Source: Hydractinia symbiolongicarpus (lineage: Eukaryota > Cnidaria > Hydrozoa > Anthoathecata > Hydractiniidae). From it: a stretch of DNA of 64,000 nt. Positions within the stretch are counted from its first letter, which is position 1, and each line of letters opens with the position of its first letter. Where the stretch lies: the NCBI RefSeq assembly GCF_029227915.1, contig NC_079888.1, positions 17,712,001 through 17,776,000 of the forward strand. Reading direction: 5' to 3'. Shown here one piece after another: positions 45,234 to 64,000 of this stretch. A program made the translations under genes and the position numbers. The notes under the pieces are model-generated. The model saw nothing but the letters and a program-made list of their open reading frames with translations. It ran no database searches and was not told the DNA's origin.

Positions 45234-48200
45234 TATTTTAAGATTAATGCATCAAAACAAAGACACTATAAAAATTAGGAGAAATTTAAATAATCTAAAA
45301 TCACTTTCTTGTCGTGTAATACATTAGTTCATCTTTTATTGGATACTAGCCCTTTTTCTCTTTTGACATACACATGTACCACGTAAAGAATCACCTACAT
45401 ATACACACCATCCGAATAAATCTGCTTGCATCACTACCGCACGTAGTGTAGTGGGTTTGCCCACGGCCTCCAGTTTTCGGGACCACGGAACGCATCCTGC
45501 TCACTAACAGGCAGTGTGCTAGTGATGTCCAAATTAGCTCTGCTTTAATAAGGTGCTTTTTCTCATTCTTTCAATCATATGTATGTCATAGCATTTTTAA
45601 CAGTTTTAACTACTGGCCGATTTTTACAACAATTTTTGAAGAATTACTTTGAGCAACATTTTGATTCTTGAAAAATTAAAAACAAAAAACAGAAACAATT
45701 CTTATCAAAATAGTGTGTTTTCTTTTATAAAATATCAACCTTGTCCACAGGACTTTTTATTTTTTTTTTAAATTGGCCAGGTCCTGTCCCAATGTCAAAA
45801 ACCTAAAAAGTCCTTGGCACAAGGTTCTCTATAATATGTGTACATGTTAAAGATTTCGAATTATGATAGTCTCATCAATCCACTCTCGGTTCTATTTTTT
45901 TCGCGCAACCTTCGCCAAAACATTTTTGTAACAAAAATATGGTATGAGACGGGAGAGATAGCTAGATCATATCCCAAAATATCATAGGGCAAATGTTTAC
46001 TAATCAAAAAAAATTGATTGGAAAAAAATCTTACATCTTGGAAGCATATCTGGGTTGTTTTTTATTTTTCTTTATATATAGATCTGATTAGAAATACCAC
46101 TTCAAAGACTAAACGTGTTGTGCGGTGGAGGAAGTCTGCTTTCGTAAGACAAGAACAGTTGATTTGTGAATTATAAAAAATTAAAATCAAGATTTTTGAT
46201 TTACTGATACAAGGGATCCATTTTTTGAAGTTTTTCTTGGCTTTGTACGTCTTTGTTGGTTATGTACGGTAAAATAAATGCTTAAAATAAGAACAACGTT
46301 AAATACCTAAATGACCTAAATTTGCTGCTTATAAAAAACAAGTAAACATTTTTATTTGTAAATATCTCGGTAGTTAGAGCCTTTTACACATGATAAACAA
46401 ATAATGTTCGTCATATAGTCTTCAAAAGAAACAACTTCCCTTTATGATTCGTGTCTTTTCAAGAATAGTTGACACGACATCACTTGGCGAGTTCCGGCAA
46501 GAAATGGGATGAGTAGAATACAGTATCTAGAAGAAGCCGGCGCGAATCTTCAGCGGATTAAAATGAAAAATAATTTCAACAGTGAAGAAAGGGAAAGAAA
46601 TATTTTGGAACCCGAGTTTTACTTTTCCGGGTCAGTTATTTTCGACTTTTGTTTTTTCCCTCTCACCGGCATGCGAAGGAGAAACACACGTAATGAGTAT
46701 TTGTTGCGACTGAAGGAAGAACTCACATGAATGCGTGTCTGAAAGTTTCATAGCATCAATTTTATCAACACCTAACTGTTCCCTCATATAAAAAAATCAA
46801 TATAGCAGGGTATTGCTCTTTAATGTACAGAATTAGTTGGCAATGCCTAAATATTTCAACTTTTTTGTCCCTATTTGTACATCTGACGGTGTGAAGCACA
46901 GCACTAGTGAGAGATAAAGCCCTTGCGACGAAAAAGTGAAAAAAATATGCGAATGAATGTAGTCTAAAAGGTTATTTTATCCTGGACAGCGAGTAAATCG
47001 TGATAGTAATTTTTTTCATTGAAGATACTTATTTTCTGTAAGAATAGCTATGTTACCTATGCTCTTTTCTGTGTATGACAAGTGATTTCATGTAACAGAA
47101 AACCTCAAATAATGTTGTCCTAAAATGAAAATGTTGTTCCTACTCTTCATTGTCGTATAAAAAAGATCGATCTTACGTTGAATTTAGTTGTTAGAAAATA
47201 CATGCAGGACGACACTGGACTCTTTTCGTATTTTAGACTTCGCTCATGATACTGAACTAAGACACAAGTTACATCTTAAGAAAGTCAGAAAACATGACAA
47301 TGACTTTAAATTTGTGCATAAAAAGTCCAGTAAGGTGGAAAGTTGCTAAAAAAATCTCAAGAATATTGCCTAAGTTCTTCAAGATGCAAGTTATAAATGG
47401 ATAAACTTCTACGACTACACGACACCCTTAAGCCTCTAACGTATGCCACCCCTCTTATTTACTAGAGTTTTATTGCGTTGTAGGGTGTACCCAATAGATA
47501 GGGTAAAACGGGGGCGTAAGTTGTAGCAAGGATTACATAACTAGATTAGCAGCTTCCGGCTTAAACGACTCTTCGTTTATGAAGCATAAATCAAACTATA
47601 AAAAGTCAACTATAATTTCTTTGACTCGTCACGCTAATAATAACAAGAAGTAAACAATCCGTCACGCCGGATATACATAACGGTGTCGGGATGTTTGTCA
47701 GTAAAAACGTATAGTATTTAAGCCGCAAAAAATCCACGTTATCGTCTTTATAATCGTGGTCGTGAATTTTGGTGTGAAGGTTGAAAGTATTGGATTATCA
47801 GCGTGACAAGATATTTATCATGACTCCTGAATCAGTTGAAAATATTTCATCAAGATTTCTCATCATATAGTGAAATTGGTGAGTTTGTAGATGTTTTTCT
47901 ATTTAATTTAGAGAGAATACGTTGGCATTAGCCTGATAATTTTCTTACTTGTCAGTGGTCTGTGAAGTTTCTCACTTAAGCTCTCTTTTTGTCATTAAAA
48001 CCCCACAGTCAATTTTGACATTTTAGAATCTCGATTTTTCTTTAATTCGCCTTTTTATCCATGCTTTTTGGTTTCCTAGCAGACAAATATAACAGACATA
48101 ATAGCTTTAACAGATCGAGTTGAGAATTCCATCTTATAGAGCTCATTTCTATATATGTTCAAATTACAAACTTTACTTAATATGAAAGATACTATGGGAA

Positions 48201-51200
48201 CCACTCTCTGAACGATTCACATAACTCCCCCGATCTCTAACTAACTCCTATTCTTTTGTTTTTCTTTATGAAAGACTATATAGGAAAGTAAACAAAGAAA
48301 GTAATACAGTCTGGCAAGACTGATTCAAGAGTTTTACTAACTCCAATAGAAATGTGAAGAACTTGGGAACCACTTACAAAAGTTTCTCATGACGCCCTCA
48401 CAACATGAGATAACTCCTTGCCTCTTAATTGGTTTGTTTACTAAGAATTTGTAATCTGACGTTTCCTTAATAGTTAGTCTGGAACACAGACCTTAAGTTT
48501 GCACAGGAAAAGATAACTCGTGGATATGAGATAAGCGCCATAGTCTTAAGCGCTTATCTTTTTAAAGCTATGATGGCGATTGGGGGAAGTTTGTTTATTT
48601 GTGTGTTTAGTTTGTTTGTGATTTCATTCAGATTGTTAAATCGCAAATAAAAATGATAACAAAAAGACAGAATAATGTTTTTCTTAAATTATCAATCATT
48701 TATATATAACTACGTCTTTCAAAAAAAATTACTTGGAAAATATTTAAAAAAATGGTCAAATATTATATATGAAATGAAAGTTAAAAAAAATGAATTATTT
48801 GGTGACGGCTTCAATTAATATATTCATTCTTTGAGTAATTGTTAATTCTACTAAATCATAGACAAATTACATAGATAGAGAAAAAGAAAATGTTTGTTAT
48901 GAATTATCGTTTCTTGGCAAGCTCCATCTGTAAATTTGCAAAGCATGATGTTAATTGTTTTATAATTAGTTAACAACGCGACTTTACAATCAACGCGTGG
49001 CAGAATGTGACCTTTGTCGCGACAAGCTGCTGTGTCTTTTAAAAAAACAAAGAATTGAATGATTACACAAAATTGAATGATTACAAAATGGGCTTTATTC
49101 CATTAAAAAAATTATATAAGAGATAACCAAGTTACTTTTAGAACTATATTAGGGTTATTTTTCTCAACTCAAAAATGATAATCAAAATCTCAATGAAAAA
49201 AGGAAGGATATAAGAACATGTAAAGTTAAATTTGGATTGGTTTAAAAATAGGTTTATTACAAATTAGCACTCGCTTTGGACAATGCGATACTCCTGCTAT
49301 TTAGAGATCTATAAATACCTCAAACTTGGAAGAAAACAAACCCATGACTGACACAAAATATGAATCAACACTTTGTTTTTGTTTTCTTCTTGATTTTACC
49401 ATTCGCATGTCAAGAAAAGGCCTGGTAACAAGATAGTCCGTATGTTTGTTTACCTTGCCTTGATGAGTAAGAAAATGCAAAAGTAGAAACAAACCCACTT
49501 GTGACGTCATCTATTTTGAGTATAATCAAGTCTACAGACAGACGAGAGATGTGACTAATACTTATCAAGTGCTTATTGCAGCCGGAAGAAATAAGGGAGG
49601 AGAGAGAAGGGAGAAGAGCTACATTCGAGTAAATGTTTCTAAAGTCTGATATTTGTTACATGAATGAATCAACGTCTGCCTCATTAACCGCATAATTTGT
49701 AAATAAACCACATAATTAGCATATAATTAGGCGGCCTCAGAATTACCATGATAGAAAAAAAGCAAGCTGTTACATATATAATCAAACAATCTTCTAACTG
49801 CCCCCATATTTAATTATACGCAATTAAGTAAATAAACACACCTAACTACCAAACCTCTCAATCAACACTACGCGCTGTGTCATTGTAAGGATTGAGTGCT
49901 AAGTTGAGTGTTATATTGTTAAAAAATATTTTTTGGTGGTGTTCTAAAATAAACATATGATTTCATGTAACGGATATTGACAGATGGAGATTTCAATGAC
50001 TTTTAATTGCCCTATTGTTCATTTCCTTCAGCTGTATAAGAACCAATAGATAATTTTGAAACGGGTATTTCAGCAACACAAGCGAAGACGCAAGGTAATT
50101 CTTCTTCTACTTTATCCTGTGATAACTTAAAGGGTTACGAAACGGGTGTTTGTTGTCGGTTTTAGTGGTGTGCAGGAAATAATACCAAGGCGATGATGGC
50201 ACATCTACTGTTATGTGTGGCGCCTTCTATTGGCTATTGTATGACTTTAACAGATATTCATGATATTAATTAACCTTCATACAATAATCATCAATTTTTC
50301 AAATTTTTTTACCAGTATTTTTATTAGTATTCTTTTTTAATGTCAATAGTTGGTATGGAAGCTATTTTAGCCTTCAAACTCTTTCTTTTTGATCAGAGAA
50401 GGCTTTATTTTTGTACGAATCTTTGAAGAAGATAAATTTCTGTTTACGTATATTTTAATTGAATGCAACCCCGTCCCAGACTACCAAATCATAGACAAGG
50501 TAATTGGAGAATCTGATTGACTAACAGCGAGAATATACCACTTTGACAACTGTACTGATTTAAGGCAACGCTGACAGTGAGTTTCTTCGGATTAGTACAT
50601 ATGATGCAAAGTCATTTTTGGCAGCCTTGGTTGGAACTGGCATTGTGACTATTTTTAGAAATTGTCAGCTTTAGTAGTATCGATCACACGAGCAACTTTG
50701 TTTTCATTTTTTTTTTTTGCTTACTTAACATTTCAAGAATATTTAGTGCTCTTTACATCTTTTACATAAAGTGTCTACCGTGTGTGCACAGTCGGAAGCA
50801 AGTTTAAGACTTCCTTGAATTTGATCGTGTAAACTGTGACTTCGGTGTAAGCTTTTGAAAGCTGTTGACGTTAACTCCCTGGCGTGTATATATTCTTATA
50901 TTTCTCTTTTAATTCCCTTTGAATGATTTTTGTAATGAACCGCCATGTGTTGAAATTAAAAACTTTTAGGAAGGAAATTGAGCAAAAAAAAAATAAAAAT
51001 CTTCGTAGACGGAACATAAACGTTATGTATACACCATAACTTATAAATTTTGATTTCTCATACCCACATCTCTTTGTGCTATCCCTACTTTGACTGTAAA
51101 GAATTTTCCATCACTTAAGAAGGCTAAACATCTGATTACATAATACCTAATGCCTTAATAAAAGTATACCGAAATTTTATAACGTTAATTAAAATATCAA

Positions 51201-51539
51201 TCATCATATTACGAGCTACTTAACCGCAACGGATGGTATGAAATCACGTGGTCAGATTATCAAACGAAGGGCAATTGAATGCTTAAACCGGAAGTGCTTA
51301 CAAAAAGTAAAAATAAGTAATTATATAAATGTGCCTCGTTTTGAAATGATTTTTTACCTCAGCCGTAAATATAACTGCTTTTACACTTGAGTGTAAATGT
51401 CTAGTCTAATAACTCTACTTGTTATTTTCAAGAGCTCTTGTATTCGGCGTTTATATAAACATATCACTTCAATTTGCATGCAATATATACTTGTAACTTT
51501 TGGATTACATTGTTTATGTTTACAACCGTTAACCTTGTT
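45234..51539. other. Gene-poor stretch, about 6.3 kb
   Basis: No exon, RNA gene or transposon end could be supported. Several TGACGTCA palindromes and one CAACCCCGTCCCAG-type dispersed motif (50466-50479) occur. The GC-richer patch at 45440-45530 looks like old repeat sequence. Confidence 0.4.
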
Positions 51540-51660
51540 GCCGACTTAAACCTTATTGACGTACGTCAACGTGGCTTAATGCCGACTGAAGTAATACTAA
51601 CGTACGTCAACTTGACTTAATGCGGACTGAAAAAATATTGACATACATCAACGTGTCATG
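51540..51660. repeat. Three 41-bp tandem units with a GACGTACGTC palindrome
   Basis: Units start at 51540, 51581 and 51622 (GCCGACTTAAA..., GCCGACTGAAG..., GCGGACTGAAA...). The first two contain a GTACGTCAAC palindromic core; the third has ACATACATCAAC. A TGACGTCA follows at 51662. Confidence 0.85.
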
Positions 51661-52964
51661 GTGACGTCATTGTGTTATACTACGTGCTGCCCCATACTAT
51701 GCTTCACTGCAGTCATTTTTCTTCTGTTATTTTCATGCATTGAATAAAAATAACTAGGACATAATTATGTGTAGCACATGATTTAGCTTGCCTCCCAGCC
51801 TTTGACTTCTTAAGCACGCTGGTGAAGACAGGATCTTTCTCCATTTGTAATATATATTTAAGTTAACAGCAATTCTTGTATAGTATCTCTGCGAATAAGC
51901 GAGGCACATAACCCCACCTAAAGCTTTCAAAGCACATTTGTTTAAAGTATTTTAAGTGCAGAAACTTAAGCAAGTTCCGCGATTTTTGGAAAAATTTGCG
52001 AAAGTTTATGAACGCAAAAATGTTTTTCTTAGTTCGCAAAAGTATTTGAATATGGGAAAATATATGAGAAAAAATCCAGGTGAAGAACGGTCTATCAAAA
52101 GAATACATTTTTAAGCTCAATCCTTAAAACTAAAAAGTTTAACTTTTGATGATTTGAGAAATTTTATTCCCCTTAATTTTTTTCAAAAAACATCTATTTG
52201 CAAAGGTTTTTGTCCGCGAAAATTGGGATATCAAATTTAACCACGTTAGCCTTGATTATAAAGAAGCGAATAAGCACACTGGTTATATATTAAAGTAAAG
52301 AATTTGGAAGACTTCTGCTGATAATAAATTTTTGACAAATAATAAAAATAGATTTTTTTTGTGTTACTTTTTCACCAGGTTGTAAACAAACTGGTTTGTT
52401 TATCCGGAAGTATGTCTTTTTGTCTTTGTGAGTTAGTATAAGTCTATTGGCGTTTCTTAAAAAGTGTTTTAGTAAACGAGTCGCTGTTGTTATTGAATTA
52501 TACGAATAAACAATGCATTTTCTGGTTAAGGTAAATCTTTATTTGGGTACTGCAACCAGTGGTATGCGTTTAATTTGCTTATTGCTAAAAAAAAGCATGT
52601 GGAAAGCTTGCTTGTTTATGGCGGATTATTGCCGCCGAAAGTTCTTATTCGTTCCCAGACCTAATTGCATCAGCGTTTTGCTTTCTGACATATTCAGTTC
52701 TCTTACCAAGGTGCGAAAGTCGAGTTTAGAGGAAAACTTTGTTTTGTTTTCATAATTGGTTCGGTTGTAATGATTGTAGAAATAACATCACACCTACTTC
52801 AAGAAATAATCAAAAATAAAAACAGTTATGTTTTATCGATCATCTTTCCGGAAACCAGTTGAATCCGAAAATATGAAATTTCATATCCGGATAACAAGAT
52901 GAATATCCGAGGTGTAAGTAAAATTAAAGGAAAACGTACAAATTAAATTTACTCTCACCCACAA
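51661..52964. other. Non-coding stretch
   Basis: AT-rich sequence with TTTGCGAA-type repeats common in this window (51980-52230). No gene recognised. Confidence 0.4.
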
Positions 52965-53145
52965 ATAAGTAAGTAAGTAAGTAACAGGAAGTTTTAACGT
53001 CCTTGGGTATTCCATCAACGGTTGGCTCTTCCTCCCCTCCCGACTGTAACTATGTTACATTGCCGCCAGAGATACGTAAAGCATTGCTCTAACTTGCTTG
53101 CCTGCCACACAAGCCGGTTAGCGGTCAGTGTCCTCAAGGCTTTAA
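52965..53145 (-). mobile_element. Possible non-LTR retroposon 3' end
   Basis: Read on the minus strand, about 160 bp of GC-richer sequence (CCGGCTTGTGTGGCAGGCAA ... AAGGACGTTAAAACTTCC) ends in (ACTT)n at 52965-52984. A short simple-repeat tail is typical of some LINE and SINE 3' ends. I cannot name the family. Confidence 0.35.
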
Positions 53146-54530
53146 TATATCAGAATTACCGAATACAACCTCGTCCCAAGCCCCTTTTTTAACAAAATTA
53201 CTGAAAAGCAAAGCTCTGCAATCGTGGTTGCTTAGTTTAAACTTCTCCTTTTTTCAAAATATTACGGGAATACAGGATGTTAGAAAATTTCTGTTATAGC
53301 TAATATAACCTCACGCGCCAGTGAATTTTTTAAAATCTTAAAAACAAAATAATGACAATCCATGTACATATAGCTTTTTGTTTTAAACATATTCTTTCTA
53401 TTCATTACATGAACTCAATGTCTCGCCATTTTATCGGGGAACACCCCGCAGAGTTGAATGGATACACAAAAAGATCTAATCATATTTATTTAATACACGA
53501 TCATTTCACACTATCAGACTGTGTAACTTTGCAATATATATTAACACTTTTCAACCACTTATTTTATAAATACCATAACGGTGCCCTTTTAACTATTTTT
53601 TCCGTTTGTTCATAAAAACCTTATTTATTTTCACAGGCTTGACAATTAAACCAAAACACGAAGAAAAAAAAATGCTTTTTTTAAACCCGAACTGAATTTA
53701 AAGAAATATTTCAGTCACGGTATATTTTTCTACAATTTTGATGTTTACATATCGAAGTCAAACGAGATCATAGCACACAATGTAGAGAAGTTTTTGAGAT
53801 ATACTCCAAGAGTGAAAGGATTAAATTATATAAGGTCTCTTGTAGGTTTATTGGTATATTTGGATTTAAAAGTTTTCGACATCGCCCGGATATTATTACG
53901 TCTTTTTAAGTTACTCGGATAAACAAAAGTCTTTGTATCACAGAATGTTAGACAAATCAAAAACTTAGACATACTGTTGTGCAAAGTTTGGATAGTCAAT
54001 ATTTAAGATAATTTTTTTTCTTCATTCAAAACAAACTATGTAGCTAAAAATGTCCGCGCAGTGTATTATTATGGATCATAACACCCGTTTATGTTAGTTT
54101 ACCATAGGCAGGTCTCATTCCGCTTGTTGCCGTATCAGGGGGTTATATTAATGTTATGCTAATATTTATGCAATTCTTATGCTTCTTGTTTTTCTATCAC
54201 AATAGGTTGACGTGTGATTGGTTGTTTGCAGAATTCAAGGGGTGTTCCTAGGAGATCTGGAAGAAATCTTATTAACAGTGAAATATACATCTTGTCGATT
54301 GCTGCTCTGTTAACAACGTTACGGCGAGTGAAGAGGAGATTTTTGAACAACTCAAATTTCCTGCCTTCGTCGTAAAGCGCATATTGATAAGAAAAAAATA
54401 TAATTACGCATATTCAGCGTTGTTATGCAGTATACCTCAAGTTGTGGTTACAATGGTACTATTTCATGGATATAAGTGGCGCGTGTAGAAGGTGTTTTTT
54501 TTGAACGAACGATATTATATATATACCGTT
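53146..54530. other. Upstream region of the ADAMTS gene
   Basis: No gene recognised. A dispersed CAACCTCGTCCCAAG motif is at 53166-53180. The last 100 bases before the start codon are AT-rich with a (TA)n tract near 54515, a possible core promoter area. Confidence 0.4.
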
Positions 54531-54563
54531 ATGCGCGATAATATATCACGAGTTTATTTTATC

Positions 54564-64000
<9,437 letters not shown>

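Noticed and set aside
45440-45530. tRNA or SINE-like GC-rich patch (GTAGTGTAGTGGG...)
   Set aside because: The A-box-like start is not followed by a B box or a foldable cloverleaf.

Overview
The window is AT-rich animal DNA. It holds short exons with GT-AG introns, a BEL/Pao retrotransposon, a Penelope-like remnant, Helitron-like elements, an ADAMTS metalloprotease gene and Ly6-type genes. Nothing looks bacterial, viral or organellar. A non-bilaterian or other invertebrate genome, possibly a hydrozoan cnidarian, fits the gene and repeat style; that is inference. Introns were placed by eye, using splice signals, reading phase and domain continuity.

Bases 1-16,600: two same-strand Ly6/uPAR-like (three-finger) genes. 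Each has a signal-peptide exon, a Cys-rich exon and an exon ending in Cys-Asn plus a hydrophobic GPI-type tail. Gene A has exons at 6080-6143, 7474-7706 and 8364-8477. Its first exon lies in a near-identical direct repeat (1-2190 and 4649-6838), so a second copy of exon 1 sits at 1432-1495. A PIF/Harbinger-like MITE lies between the repeats. Gene B has exons at 9002-9050, 15697-15914 and 16449-16559. Its 6.6-kb first intron holds a 3.5-kb array of about 31 hairpin-containing 110-bp repeats and a tRNA-like sequence.

Bases 18,900-31,300: a coiled-coil gene of unknown function on the + strand (29575-31011), with an inverted, decayed copy on the - strand. That copy is split by a complete, apparently young BEL/Pao element (19509-27330; LTRs alike by eye, 5-bp target duplication ATCAT, one 2003-residue gag-pol frame). 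The + copy has an in-frame TGA where the decayed copy reads CGA.

Bases 31,500-54,500: gene-poor. It holds a Penelope-like 3' end with a GIY-YIG endonuclease remnant and a degenerate hammerhead-ribozyme-like motif. A 5.3-kb set of interleaved inverted repeats follows (X-Y-X'-Y', 38403-43721); its Y arms look like Helitron-type elements with an internal degenerate satellite. Scattered small Helitron-like elements and short tandem repeats make up the rest.

Bases 54,564-64,000: the 5' part of an ADAMTS gene on the + strand. Twelve exons keep phase for 825 residues: signal peptide, prodomain, furin site, zinc protease, disintegrin-like, TSP1, Cys-rich, spacer, and the start of a second TSP1. The gene runs off the window. 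Intron 2 carries about 570 bp of (CTTT)n and intron 8 a 30-bp-stem hairpin.
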